This document shows positions 25,184-33,885 of a stretch of 64,000 bases of DNA, piece after piece. The stretch is taken from positions 992,001 to 1,056,000 of the forward strand of contig CAWBGY010000009.1 in NCBI GenBank assembly GCA_963788505.1, read 5' to 3'. The notes beneath the pieces are model-generated. The model was not told the DNA's origin. It saw only the letters and a list, made by a program, of their open reading frames with translations, and made no database searches. Within the stretch, counting starts at the first letter, position 1; the number at the start of each line of letters is the position of its first letter. The position numbers and the translations under genes are program-made. This DNA comes from JAIQFF01 sp963788505 (GTDB taxonomy: Bacteria; Acidobacteriota; Terriglobia; Terriglobales; Acidobacteriaceae).

Positions 25184-26231
25184 CTAAAATCCCACAAACA
25201 CAGGCTCCGGTTCGAGCCGTATGTTCCAGAGTTCTTCCACGCGCTGTTGAATGTGGTCTTTCAATCCCAGGATGTCGGCGGCGGTAGCGTCTCCGCGATT
25301 CACGATGGCCAGGGCATGCTTGCGCGAAATGCCGACGTGGCCGCTGCTATAGCCCTTGCTGAAACCCGAGTGCTCTACCAGCCAGGCGGCTGAAACCTTT
25401 CTCAGAGCATCGAGCGCGGGATAACTGGGGACCTGCAATCCCTTGGCCTGGGCGCGCCCGGTCAACTCGTCGTACTGCGTGCGCCGCAAGCACGGGATTC
25501 TTGAAGAACGAGCCCGCACTGCGACAGTCCTCGTCTCCGGGGGTGATCAGCATGGCTTTGGCGGCGCGTATCCGGCGCACGGCTTCGCGGGTACTGGTCA
25601 ATGAGGGGGCATTCTGAAAGCCTGCGAAATGCCTTTTCAGGTCCGCATACTCGATGCGAGGATTGCCGCCCGGCGTCAGGCTGTAGGTCACGCGCAGGAT
25701 GATGAAACGTCCCCGTTCGCTGGTATTGAAGATACTGGTGCGGTACTGAAATCCGCAGGCTTCGGCACAGAGATCACGGACCTGGCCGTCTTTGAGATCG
25801 AACACCAGCACGGACTCGATGGTTTCGGAGACCTCCTGGCCATAGGCTCCCACATTTTGTACCGGGGTCCCGCCGACGCTGCCGGGAATGCCGCTCAGAC
25901 ATTCGACTCCGGCGCAATTTCTGGCGACGGCGCGGGTCACGAATTTGTCCCACTCTTCACCGGCTCCCACTTCGAACCGGGTTTTGCCGTTCTCAGTGCG
26001 CTCTTCGATTCCCGAAATGGCCAGTTTCAAGATCAGGCCCGGCCAACCCGAGTCCGAGACCACCAGGTTGCTGCCGCCGCCCAGCACAAAAAGAGGAAGG
26101 TCCCGTGAGCGGGCAAAATTCACGGCTTCCGCCACCTCAGTAACGGATTTTGGCTCAGTGAAATAGCGCGCCGGCCCCCCCACCTTGAGGGTGGTAAGCG
26201 GCGCCAGGGGCACGTTTTCCAGGATCGTCAT
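25184..26231 (-). CDS. murB: UDP-N-acetylmuramate dehydrogenase MurB, frameshifted near 25490
   Basis: The N-terminal FAD-binding part (TTLKVGGPARYF, FVLGGGSNLVVSD, LSGIPGSVGGTPVQNVGAYGQE) and the first active-site residues (SAGSFFKNPV) are in one frame. The rest (QYDELTGRAQAKGLQVP, HSGFSKGYSSGHVGISRKHALAIVN) is one base out of register. One extra base near 25490 accounts for it. MurB reduces UDP-GlcNAc-enolpyruvate in peptidoglycan synthesis and is normally essential, so a sequence error is the likelier cause. Corrected length is about 348 residues. Confidence 0.88.
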
Positions 26232-26376
26232 GATGGTATGATGGCTTCACTATATATGACGGGAAGAGGGGCGGTTGCGGCCTCGGGGCAGTACGTCGGG
26301 GCACATCCTGCGGTGACTTGCGCAGCTTAAGACCTGAGATTCCGCGTCGTATTTAGAATGAGGTTAAGGAGAGAAA

Positions 26377-26811
26377 ATGTACCCAGAGATCATGGTGATG
26401 CCAATGCGCGAGGAGCTGACCCGTCTCGGCATCGAGGAACTCCGCAGTGCCGCTGAAGTCGACCGCGCCCTACCCAACCAACCCGGCACGACCATGGTCG
26501 TGGTGAATTCCATTTGCGGATGCGCCGCGGGTCGCATGCGTCCCGCAGTCCGCGCCGCGCTGCAGCATTCCAGCCATCCGGAAAAGTTGTTCAGCGTTTT
26601 TGCCGGTCAGGACAAGGAAGCCACCGATCGGGCGCGCTCTTATTTTGTTGGATATCCGCCATCTTCTCCATCCATTGCGCTGTTGCGCGACGGCAAGGTA
26701 GTTCACATGATGCAGCGCAGCGACATCGAGCATCGCGAGGCCGTGGATATCGCCGCCGAACTGAAGAAAGCATTCGATAAGTTCTGCGACAAACCCGCTC
26801 CGGTCGCGTAG
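26377..26811 (+). CDS. BrxA/BrxB-family bacilliredoxin (YphP/YqiW, DUF1094)
   Basis: 144 residues, the usual length. The thioredoxin-like fold has the CGC motif in NSICGCAAGRMRPAV that defines this family, and ends like homologues (MMQRSDIEHREAVDIAAEL). Bacilliredoxins reduce protein-bacillithiol mixed disulfides; whether this organism makes bacillithiol cannot be seen here. The start is well supported by AAGGAGAG before the ATG. Confidence 0.9.
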   Translation: MYPEIMVMPMREELTRLGIEELRSAAEVDRALPNQPGTTMVVVNSICGCAAGRMRPAVRAALQHSSHPEKLFSVFAGQDKEATDRARSYFVGYPPSSPSIALLRDGKVVHMMQRSDIEHREAVDIAAELKKAFDKFCDKPAPVA

Positions 26812-26842
26812 GGCGGTCTTTCTGCTTGAATCACATACGAAT

Positions 26843-26951
26843 CCGTAGGGGCAGGTGTCCCACCTGCCCGGCGGAGCGAAGCTCCGCAGTTCGCTCAAAC
26901 CCTGGCGAGCTTTGCTCGCCTGCCCAGATGAGGACATCTGGGCCTACGTGG
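26843..26951. repeat. Palindromic dispersed element (CCGTAGGGGCAGG...GCCTACGTGG)
   Basis: The ends CCGTAGGGGCAGGTGTCC and GACATCTGGGCCTACGTGG are imperfect complements; internal hairpins GCGGAGCGAAGCTCCGC and GGCGAGCTTTGCTCGCC lie between. The same family occurs at 29964-30083. Confidence 0.8.
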
Positions 26952-26958
26952 ACCAGGT

Positions 26959-29265
26959 CTAGAAGCGGAACAGGTACGACGCTTTCACGAACAGTCCCCG
27001 CGCGTCATTCTTCAGGCGGCCGCTGTGCAGAAGGTCTCCGTCCACATCATTCCCCAAAGGCAACTGCACATTTTCCAGATTGCTGTTGTAGCCGACGTAG
27101 AACGCGGTGCTGGGGTGAATCAGATAGGTGATGAGGAAATCGGCGTTGAAATTCCGGGTTGTCTCCAGATAGGTGAAAGCCGGGTTGGCCAAAACGGCGT
27201 TGTATTGTCCAATGAAGCGGAACGAGAGTCGCTTGGTGTACTGATAGTTCCACTTGGAACGGATAATGTGATTGTTCATGCTGCCGGTTGGCCCCAGCCG
27301 GTTGTGCAAGCGAAGCAGCAGATAGGTATTGTCTACGCGCAGCGACTTGGTGGGTCTTACGACGAGGCTGGCCGTGACGCTGCTTCGGCCCGCCAGAAAC
27401 GGCGCCACGCCATCGGGCGAGTCGTAGTTGATCCGGCTGCCGAAGCGATAGTCCACATCGAGAAGGACGGGTCGGTAGAGGCTGGTCTTGAACTCGACTT
27501 CCGTGGTGTGGCGAACGTACTTCTGATTGCTGGTCAGCACGCTGAAATCCCTCGGCCGCAGCAGTTCCATTTCCTTCGCATAGTAGAGAGTGATAAAGGT
27601 CTGGCCCACAAATTCCGCTCTCAGTGACGGGAGATAGCCTGAGTTCAGGTAATTCCCGGCGTGATCGAAGGTGTGGTAAACCTCCATCCCCGGTCCCCAG
27701 GAAATGAGGTGCTTGCCTTCGGGACGGAAACTGTAGAGCAACCGGTGGTAGAGATTGTGAATGTCGGGCTGCGGATCGAAGCCAGCGAAAGTGCGAAACC
27801 CGTCGCTGCGGTCCGTGTAATCCATGAAGTAATTCAGTTTGCGGCCATCGCGCTGCAGCGTGACCTCGGCGGCGGGGCCGGCGAGATAGGTCCCGAGGGT
27901 GCAGACGTTATTGCGAGTGTCGCTGCACAGCGTGGAGCTCACAACGCCCTGAAAGGCCGCCACCCAGTTGGCATTGAGTTTGAAGCGGCCGTCAATCCCT
28001 CCCACCCGGTTGAAATAAGGACCCACTTCACGATCGGTGAACATCACGCCCAGGGTCGACTGGCTCCCGATATCGCGGCTGACACGCCCGACGGCAAAGT
28101 AAGCGTGGGTTCCGAACAAAGGGTCGTCGGGAGCGACCTCTGCGCCAGGAGAAGCATCATCAGCCACGAGCATGCCCACGGCCCACGGTCCGTCTTTCCC
28201 CGTCAGACGCACGCCCCACTGGGGATCGACAATTCGGCGTGTAAAAAGCAGCGGAATCGGAGTCTGGAAATAGTTGGAGTTTTCCAGAAAAAACGGACGC
28301 GTCTCGGGAAACTGGACTTCGAAGCGCTGGTTTACCGTCACTTGCGGCTCGTCAGACTCGATTTGGCTGAAATCAGGGTTCGCGGTCGCGTCCACCACGA
28401 ACTTGTCCTTCAGGACCACCTTGGCATCCAGCCCGATCTGCCCGAACGCATCGCGCTGGGTGAACTTGGGATGGTCCGGATCGCGCAGGTCGAGATCACG
28501 GTACGAACGAAAAATTCCATACGGTATGAGCTGAAAATTGTGCCCGGGAGAAATATTTTCCAGACCGGTGGCGTCGCCTTCCTGATTCAGGCGGCCGCTG
28601 ATCCGGCTCGAGTTCCGTGGCCAGAAAGCGCCCTCATTGTCACGCTGGATGTACCGGTTCAGCATGATCCCCCAAGTTTGCGGATCGGTGGAGGCAAAAC
28701 GCAGGCTGCGAAAAGGGATGGCCATCTTGATCACGAAACCCTCCTTCGTGATCTTTCCCTCGGTATTGAAGACGGTGTCGAAGGAGAAATCAAAGTCCTG
28801 GCCTTCGGTCCAAAGCGCGTCGGATTGTATGCCCAGTGGATTGGAAAAGAAGGCATAGGCCCGGCGGTGATCGTGAAACGTGTCCAGCATCAGTTCGACA
28901 TTGTCATCATCAAATATTTCCTCGCGCCGCTCGAGATGGGCGCGAATCTTGCGCGGCTGATTGTCGAAGCAAACGAAGACGACATACAGGTTCTTGTTGT
29001 CGTAGCCCAGGTAGGCCTCGGTCCGCTGCGTGATCGGCTCTCCGTCGCTGGGGGTGCGTTGGATGAACCGGTCGATCTTAGCCATCTTGCCTTCCCAGGC
29101 CGGACTCGGTTTCATTTGCAGAAAATCTTCCAGACGGGGAGGACTGCTGACTCGGGGAATGGTGACCTTGCCAAAAGTCGGTGGCGGGGCCGCAAGCACG
29201 ACACCCGGCAGAGCCGTTAGGATAATGGCCGCCGCGCAGCACACACTCTTGCCCAGCCAACGCAT
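26959..29265 (-). CDS. DUF5916/CBM9-like outer-membrane protein
   Basis: 768 residues from ATG 29265, chosen because GGAGG lies 5 bases before it and the signal peptide (MRWLGKSVCCAAAIILTALP) begins there; ATG 29286 is the longer option. Residues ~35-220 form a family-9 carbohydrate-binding-like domain (TEAYLGYDNKNLYVVFVCFD). The remainder is a large beta-rich barrel-type DUF5916 domain (ANPDFSQIESDEPQVTVNQRF, FPETRPFFLEN) ending in aromatic VKASYLFRF. These proteins sit in the outer membrane; their substrate is not established. Confidence 0.85.
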   Translation of the reverse strand: MRWLGKSVCCAAAIILTALPGVVLAAPPPTFGKVTIPRVSSPPRLEDFLQMKPSPAWEGKMAKIDRFIQRTPSDGEPITQRTEAYLGYDNKNLYVVFVCFDNQPRKIRAHLERREEIFDDDNVELMLDTFHDHRRAYAFFSNPLGIQSDALWTEGQDFDFSFDTVFNTEGKITKEGFVIKMAIPFRSLRFASTDPQTWGIMLNRYIQRDNEGAFWPRNSSRISGRLNQEGDATGLENISPGHNFQLIPYGIFRSYRDLDLRDPDHPKFTQRDAFGQIGLDAKVVLKDKFVVDATANPDFSQIESDEPQVTVNQRFEVQFPETRPFFLENSNYFQTPIPLLFTRRIVDPQWGVRLTGKDGPWAVGMLVADDASPGAEVAPDDPLFGTHAYFAVGRVSRDIGSQSTLGVMFTDREVGPYFNRVGGIDGRFKLNANWVAAFQGVVSSTLCSDTRNNVCTLGTYLAGPAAEVTLQRDGRKLNYFMDYTDRSDGFRTFAGFDPQPDIHNLYHRLLYSFRPEGKHLISWGPGMEVYHTFDHAGNYLNSGYLPSLRAEFVGQTFITLYYAKEMELLRPRDFSVLTSNQKYVRHTTEVEFKTSLYRPVLLDVDYRFGSRINYDSPDGVAPFLAGRSSVTASLVVRPTKSLRVDNTYLLLRLHNRLGPTGSMNNHIIRSKWNYQYTKRLSFRFIGQYNAVLANPAFTYLETTRNFNADFLITYLIHPSTAFYVGYNSNLENVQLPLGNDVDGDLLHSGRLKNDARGLFVKASYLFRF

Positions 29266-29374
29266 GCCCGCCTCCGCGGAAGTCATTCGACTCTTGCCGG
29301 GTTAGACGCAGGCGAGCGCGCAAAGTCACGAGAGCGCACTCTCCCCGGATGTAAAACGTTGTGCACCGCTAATG

Positions 29375-29941
29375 CTATCGTTTGGCGTCCCGCACAGCGC
29401 GGAATGTCATCTCCTGGGCACGGCTTCGGGTTCGCTTTTTCCAGGCAAAGAACAGTCCGGCGTAGGTCTCCGTTATGTACGACTGGCGGTCTATGCCCAG
29501 TCGGTGGGCAGTCCGGTCAATCCACCGGGACGGCCCTTCGATCTCGCCAAAAAAACCGATGGGGGTTTCATCCAGAACCACGTGCCCCGAGCCGTCGCTC
29601 CACTCGGCGCGAAATTTTTCGTATCGGAAGGAAGGAACATAGCCCAACGCCCGCAAGATCTGTTGAAATTGTTCACCATCGTCAAGCCCGGTTTGAGTTT
29701 CTACCCGGACCTTGTGCCGGGACGTTTTGCCCTTGGCCTTGTGGGTCAGCAGCCAACGGGTCCCATACTTGCGCAGGCGCAGCAGTTCGCCTCGTTTCCG
29801 CAGGGTTTGGCCGGGAAGGTCGAAAAGAGTGTCGGTTTCGTGCGTGCGCGGCGTCACCTGACGAAACTTTGCCGCTCGCAGCCGCCGCGTGAGTTCGCGA
29901 ACGTCGTTCACACGAAACTTGATTTCAATTTCCTTGGACAT
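29375..29941 (-). CDS. CYTH-domain phosphohydrolase or class IV adenylate cyclase
   Basis: 188 residues with the N-terminal ExExK signature (EIEIKFR) of the triphosphate tunnel fold, followed by the basic and acidic strands that line the tunnel (LRLRKYGTRWLLTHKAK, HVVLDETPIGFFGEIEGP). The family includes adenylate cyclases, thiamine- and inorganic triphosphatases; the sequence does not decide between them. It converges on the DUF5916 region and is flanked upstream by the large palindrome at 29964-30083. Confidence 0.85.
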   Translation of the reverse strand: MSKEIEIKFRVNDVRELTRRLRAAKFRQVTPRTHETDTLFDLPGQTLRKRGELLRLRKYGTRWLLTHKAKGKTSRHKVRVETQTGLDDGEQFQQILRALGYVPSFRYEKFRAEWSDGSGHVVLDETPIGFFGEIEGPSRWIDRTAHRLGIDRQSYITETYAGLFFAWKKRTRSRAQEMTFRAVRDAKR

Positions 29942-29963
29942 GCGTCGAGGCCAGCTCCACGAA

Positions 29964-30083
29964 CCACGTAGGGACAGATGTCCTCATCTGTCCAGTCGAG
30001 CTCAGCTCGACTGCCTTCTGCCGCGAAAGAAAATAGCGGAGCTGCGCTCCGCTGGACAGAGGAGGACATCTGTCCCTACGTGG
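29964..30083. repeat. ~120-bp near-perfect palindrome downstream of the DedA-rhodanese gene
   Basis: CCACGTAGGGACAGATGTCC at the left end is the complement of the right end; inner segments (GCGGAGCTGCGCTCCGC, TCGAGCTCAGCTCGA) form further hairpins. Same family as 26843-26951. It starts 18 bases after the final stop of the DedA-rhodanese gene and could end its transcription. Confidence 0.85.
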
Positions 30084-30101
30084 TCTGTGCCGTCGCCCGA
30101 T

Positions 30102-31073
30102 TCACGAAAATGTTGGCAGCTTCACTAAATCGTCACGCGGAACCGGTTCCAGCGGATTGCCGGCCTTGCGCCAGGCCGACAGTCCTCCCACGATCACGAA
30201 CGCGTTGAAGCCTTCCTCCCGCAGCATATGCGCCACCCGGGCGCTGGTCGCTTCGCGTGCTCAGGTACAGTAGACATAAATGTCTTTGTCCTTGGGTATA
30301 CTTTTCAGCTCTTCCTTCAGGTTGTTGGGCTCCAGCCGGATCGATCCCTTGATGCGCGCCGCCTCGGCGTCATAGTAGCCATGGCTGCGAACATCCATGA
30401 GGACGATCTTGTCTTTGTCTACCGACGCGAGCATACGCGTCAACTCTTCCACATGGACCCGCGGTACAACCCGATAGACGCCGTGCTTGCGATACAGCCA
30501 GACGCGGTAGAGGGCATAGCCGATGAGCGCAAGGACGGTGACCGCTTCCACGGCACGGCCCGCGGTTTGAAAGACGCGCATCAGGGAAACCAGAAAATCG
30601 CGAAACAAATAGCCCACGGCAATGTAGACGGTGGCGTAGAGAGACGCGCCCGCGAGATCGAGCCGCAGAAAACTGTCAAATGGCATTCGCATGCTTCCCG
30701 CCAGCGGCGGAGCCATGGTATTGATTCCGGGAATGAATTTGGCGAACAGGAGTGTGGCCTTGCCGCGCTTATAAAAGGATTCGGCCGACCGCAGGATGCA
30801 GGTTTCAGGGTTCACCGATAGTTTGCAGAGAAAGCCCAGCAGACCCCATCCCATGTGGCGTCCCGCAACAAATAGCAGCGAATCGCCCAGCAGCATGGCC
30901 AGGACGGACAACAGTAAGAGCCGGGAGAGACTCAGAAGTCCGGAGGCTGCAGCCGCGCCACCCGCCACCAGGGCAATAGCCGCGGGAACGGGCATGCCTA
31001 AGGATTCGGCGAGGACAATGACGAATACCAGGATGTATCCATGGTGTCCGATGAGTGAAATTAATGGTTGCAT
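30102..31073 (-). CDS. DedA membrane protein fused to rhodanese, candidate selenoprotein (in-frame TGA at 30261-30263)
   Basis: Residues 1-~190 are a DedA/SNARE-associated membrane domain (FAKFIPGINTMAPPLAGSMRM). Residues ~205-318 are a rhodanese domain. The frame reads YVYCT, then TGA (codon 271), then AREATSARVAHMLREEGF, GGLSAWRKAGNPLEP and a TGA at 30102. The part after the TGA is in frame, uninterrupted and rhodanese-like. In related DedA-rhodanese proteins, as I recall them, the loop reads YC-x-C-P-x-EATSARVA, so the TGA replaces the second Cys. A hairpin with a G-containing loop begins about 22 nt downstream. Read with selenocysteine the protein has 323 residues. A nonsense mutation or base-call error is the alternative. 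A terminator precedes the gene, so it is probably transcribed alone. Confidence 0.7.
30215..30260 (-). promoter_or_regulatory. Candidate bacterial SECIS hairpin
   Basis: Directly after the TGA, GCGCC (30240-30244) pairs with GGCGC (30230-30234) around the apical loop CGGGT (30235-30239), which starts 22 nt past the TGA. An outer stem can form from AGC and CGC on one side and GCT and GCG on the other, with a small internal loop. A G among the first loop bases and this distance fit the bacterial SECIS model as I remember it. Folding was done by eye. Confidence 0.5.
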
Positions 31074-31103
31074 CCACGAGCCGGATTCCAGCTGCGTTAG
31101 TAT

Positions 31104-31131
31104 AAAGAAAAAGGGCTGCCTTTGCCGCCCT
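31104..31131 (-). terminator. Intrinsic terminator after the polyprenyl synthase
   Basis: On the minus strand AGGGCGGC-AAAG-GCAGCCCT forms a stem with one mismatch and is followed by TTTTTCTTT. It lies between the polyprenyl synthase and the DedA-rhodanese gene and should separate their transcripts. Confidence 0.7.
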
Positions 31132-31219
31132 CCAGTGTTCCAGGTCAGGAACCTGCAGGAGTGGGCTATCCAGAGTTGAAGCCGCGCCTTAAGGATTGAT
31201 GATTAGCGGTCCGGGCCGG

Positions 31220-32209
31220 CTACTTTTCTCTCGCGACAACAAAATCCGGCGCCCACAACAACGCCCGCTTGAATTCGCTGTCCGGAAAACTGCAAATCGC
31301 ATTTCGCGCCAGGGTGGCGTACTGGAGGGCACGGGCATTGGCGGCTTCGAGCGATCCATAGCGTTCCAGAATTTCGATGATTTCGCGATGGGTAACGCCA
31401 TCGAACGCCCGCTCCTGCACGACCGTGTTGATCATGTCGCGTTCGCGCGGCGTGCAGCGCTCCAGGGCATGGATCACTGCCATCGTGACTTTGCCTTCGC
31501 GCAAGTCGCTGGCCACGGGCTTGCCCAGGACCTGCTCTGACGCGGTGAGGTCGAGCACATCATCCACGATCTGGAATGCCATTCCCAAATCGCGCCCGTA
31601 TTGTCCCAGACTTTCTTCCTGCTCGGGGCTGGCCCCGCCCAGGATTCCGCCCATCCGCATGCACACCGAAAAAAGGCAGGCGGTCTTGCGGAAGATCAGA
31701 TCAAAGTGCTCGTCGAGCGAAATCAGTTTGCCCAGCTTCTCCATCTGCAGGAGTTCGCCCTCGACCATTTGCTGGGTCAATTCGATCAGAGTATCGAGAA
31801 TGCGGAAGTTGCGCTCCTGGACCGCGACCTTGAAGGCCTGCATGTAAAGCCAGTCGCCGGCCAGCACGCACTTCGAGTTTCCCCATTGCGTGTTGGCCGC
31901 GGGACGTCCGCGGCGCGTCTGGGCTTCGTCAATAATGTCGTCGTGCACCAGCGTGGCGGTGTGAATGATCTCGACCACGGCGCCCATGCGGATCGCGCCG
32001 CGGCCCTGGTAGTTGAACAATTTGGCCGCCAGCAGCAACAGCGCGGGACGGATACGCTTGCCGCCGCCGCCCCGCAAATATTCGCCGATCTCAGTAATGG
32101 CTTCGACGCCCGAGACCGTGTCGCGTCCAAATTCGCGTTCAATTGCCGCCAGGTCTTCGCGCAGAAGCTCGAAGATTTCTTTCCCGTTGATGGCGGCCGG
32201 CATGCTCAT
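31220..32209 (-). CDS. Long-chain polyprenyl diphosphate synthase (IspB-like)
   Basis: About 329 residues. Both aspartate-rich motifs are present: LVHDDIIDEAQTRRG (first) and AFQIVDDVLDLTASE (second), with GGGKRIRPAL and the GKP-SDL lysine region. It condenses isopentenyl diphosphate units into a C35-C50 chain for quinone side chains. The frame extends to GTG 32227, but those codons are inside an ACCACGGAG-type repeat, so ATG 32209 is preferred. Confidence 0.9.
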   Translation of the reverse strand: MSMPAAINGKEIFELLREDLAAIEREFGRDTVSGVEAITEIGEYLRGGGGKRIRPALLLLAAKLFNYQGRGAIRMGAVVEIIHTATLVHDDIIDEAQTRRGRPAANTQWGNSKCVLAGDWLYMQAFKVAVQERNFRILDTLIELTQQMVEGELLQMEKLGKLISLDEHFDLIFRKTACLFSVCMRMGGILGGASPEQEESLGQYGRDLGMAFQIVDDVLDLTASEQVLGKPVASDLREGKVTMAVIHALERCTPRERDMINTVVQERAFDGVTHREIIEILERYGSLEAANARALQYATLARNAICSFPDSEFKRALLWAPDFVVAREK

Positions 32210-32220
32210 ATTCGTCTTCT

Positions 32221-32331
32221 TCACCACGGAGACACCGAGTCACAGAGAACCGATTCGCTAAAAAAAACATCGGTGGCCGAATTCATGGACCGTTATTTCT
32301 CCGTGCCGCTGTCCCTGCGTGGTGAAATCTA
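32221..32331. repeat. ACCACGGAGACACC-type inverted repeat
   Basis: TTCACCACGGAGACACCGAG on the left and the complement CTGTCCCTGCGTGGTGAA on the right bracket the ~100-bp spacer between yajQ and the polyprenyl synthase gene. Similar repeats are common in many bacteria. Confidence 0.65.
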
Positions 32332-32826
32332 GTTCGTCCGATAATTCGTAAACTGCATGTCGATCCCGAAATCCTGCTGTTTCAGCAGGGCGATGACCTC
32401 CTGCAACGTGTCGCGGTCCTTGCCGCTCACACGCACGAGGTCTCCCTGAATCGACGCCTGCACCTTGTTTTTCGACGTCTTGATCAGCTTCACAATTTCT
32501 TTGGCTTTTTCCATCGGGATACCCTGCTGCAAGGTGATCTTCTGCTTGGCTGTGCCGCCGAGGGCCAATTCGACCGCGCCGTGCGTCAACCCTTTCAGGG
32601 GCACACCGCGTTTTGCCAGCTTCTGCTGCAGCACGTCGCTCACCGATTTCAGTTTATATTCGTCAATCGAATGCAGGACGATCGCGTCGTTACCCTCCAG
32701 TTCGATTTTGGACTTGGAGTCCTTCAGATCGAAGCGGGTGTGAACTTCTTTCGTCGCCTGCTGGATGGCATTGGAGACCTCTTCCAGATTGATTTTGCTG
32801 ACGATGTCGAAGGTATTTTCGGGCAT
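32329..32826 (-). CDS. YajQ-family nucleotide-binding protein
   Basis: 165 residues, the usual size. Two ferredoxin-like halves with the family motifs FDIVSKINLEEV at the start, HTRFDLKDSKSKIE, and KLIKTSKNKVQASIQGDLVRVSGK-type second half ending DFGIDMQFTNYR. Members bind nucleotides or tRNA, and in some species cyclic di-GMP. In this window with several PilZ proteins that is noteworthy but unproven. Confidence 0.92.
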   Translation of the reverse strand: MPENTFDIVSKINLEEVSNAIQQATKEVHTRFDLKDSKSKIELEGNDAIVLHSIDEYKLKSVSDVLQQKLAKRGVPLKGLTHGAVELALGGTAKQKITLQQGIPMEKAKEIVKLIKTSKNKVQASIQGDLVRVSGKDRDTLQEVIALLKQQDFGIDMQFTNYRTN

Positions 32827-32930
32827 GTTCCTGGCGCTTTCTTCAAACTATGAAAATGTAACTTCTGAGGTTATCAGAAGAAGTGGTTTCAAACCCGCAG
32901 TTCTTTTGCTTCGGCGGCGATTGCGCTGGC

Positions 32931-33025
32931 TCTCTTCGCGTCCTTCGCGGTAATGGGTTTGGCTATATCGTTCAGAATCTTGAACCGCAAAGGCCGCCAA
33001 GGAGGACCGCAAAGGATGCAAAGAA
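32931..33025. repeat. CCGCAAAGG-type inverted repeat between yajQ and tatD
   Basis: Left arm CTCTTCGCGTCCTTCGCGGT and right arm AACCGCAAAGGCC...GGACCGCAAAGGATGCAAAG match the repeats at 15487 and 21562. It fills the spacer between the two genes. Confidence 0.8.
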
Positions 33026-33047
33026 TCTCGATCAGGCGCCACCGTGC

Positions 33048-33842
33048 TCAGACTAGTTTGAAAAAATTATAGAAGTTCACCGCGGTCTGCGTGCCGACCT
33101 CTTCCGTCGAAAGCCCGCGCAGCTCGCCCAGCTGGCGGGCGACTTCCTTCACAAATACGGGCTCATTGCGCTTGCCGCGGTGCGGCACGGGGGCCAGAAA
33201 GGGGGAGTCGGTTTCGATCAGCACACGCTCCAGCGGAACCTCTTTAGCGCTATCGCGGATCAGTTGTGCTTTGGGAAAGGTCAGGTTGCCGGCGAAGGAA
33301 ATCATGAAGCCGAGATCGAGAGCCCGTTTGGCGTAGGGCCATGTCCCGGTGAAGCAGTGCAGAATTCCTCCCAGGCCGCTGGCCCTCCAGTGCTGTTCCA
33401 GAAGATTGAGGCAGTCATCCCAGGCGTTATCGCTGCCGGCGGAGGGCCGGCAATGGATCACGATCGGCAATTTGGCCGCTCTGGCCAACTCCATCTGCCG
33501 CAGGAAGACTTGTTGCTGCAGTTCGCGCGGTGAATGATCGTAAAAGTAATCCAGGCCAATTTCACCCCAGGCGATGACCTTGGGCCGCCGCGCCAATTGC
33601 TCAAGTTCTTGAAAGTCCGCATCGGTGGCTAGTTTGGCTTCGTGAGGATGAATGCCGATGGTGGCGAGGATAAATTCATGCTGCTCGGCCAGTTGAATGC
33701 CGCAGTCCAGAGAACCGGGGCCGGTTCCGCTACCAATGGCGACGATCTTTTCAATGCCGCCGTCCCGCGCTCGGGCGATCATCGGCTCGCGGTCGGCGTC
33801 GAACTGCTCCATTTCGAGATGGGCGTGGGAGTCTATGAACAA
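33048..33842 (-). CDS. tatD: TatD-family metal-dependent DNase
   Basis: 264 residues. TIM-barrel metallohydrolase motifs: DSHAHLE (H-x-H), GEIGLDYFYD (Glu), PIVIHCRPS, GILHCFTG and ETDSPFLAP. TatD enzymes are Mg-dependent 3'-5' exonucleases involved in DNA repair or quality control. It is downstream of metG on the same strand across a repeat spacer, a common bacterial arrangement. Confidence 0.93.
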   Translation of the reverse strand: MFIDSHAHLEMEQFDADREPMIARARDGGIEKIVAIGSGTGPGSLDCGIQLAEQHEFILATIGIHPHEAKLATDADFQELEQLARRPKVIAWGEIGLDYFYDHSPRELQQQVFLRQMELARAAKLPIVIHCRPSAGSDNAWDDCLNLLEQHWRASGLGGILHCFTGTWPYAKRALDLGFMISFAGNLTFPKAQLIRDSAKEVPLERVLIETDSPFLAPVPHRGKRNEPVFVKEVARQLGELRGLSTEEVGTQTAVNFYNFFKLV

Positions 33843-33843
33843 A

Positions 33844-33871
33844 GTCGTTGGTCGTTGGTCATTGGTCGTTG
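33844..33871. repeat. Heptamer array (GTCGTTG) upstream of tatD
   Basis: GTCGTTG twice, GTCATTG, GTCGTTG in 7-base register, 2 bases from the tatD start codon. Confidence 0.85.
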
Positions 33872-33885
33872 GCCCTGCCTGTGTG

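Noticed and set aside
27661..29220. 519-codon plus-strand frame opposite the DUF5916 gene
   Set aside because: It is the antisense of a well-supported minus-strand gene, has no signal or family features, and reflects high-GC codon use.
30261..30263. TGA as the true end of a 270-residue DedA-rhodanese protein
   Set aside because: The frame after it stays open and keeps rhodanese residues up to a second stop. A protein ending right after the catalytic Cys would lack half of the active-site loop. It remains possible as a mutation or error, but is not the simplest reading.
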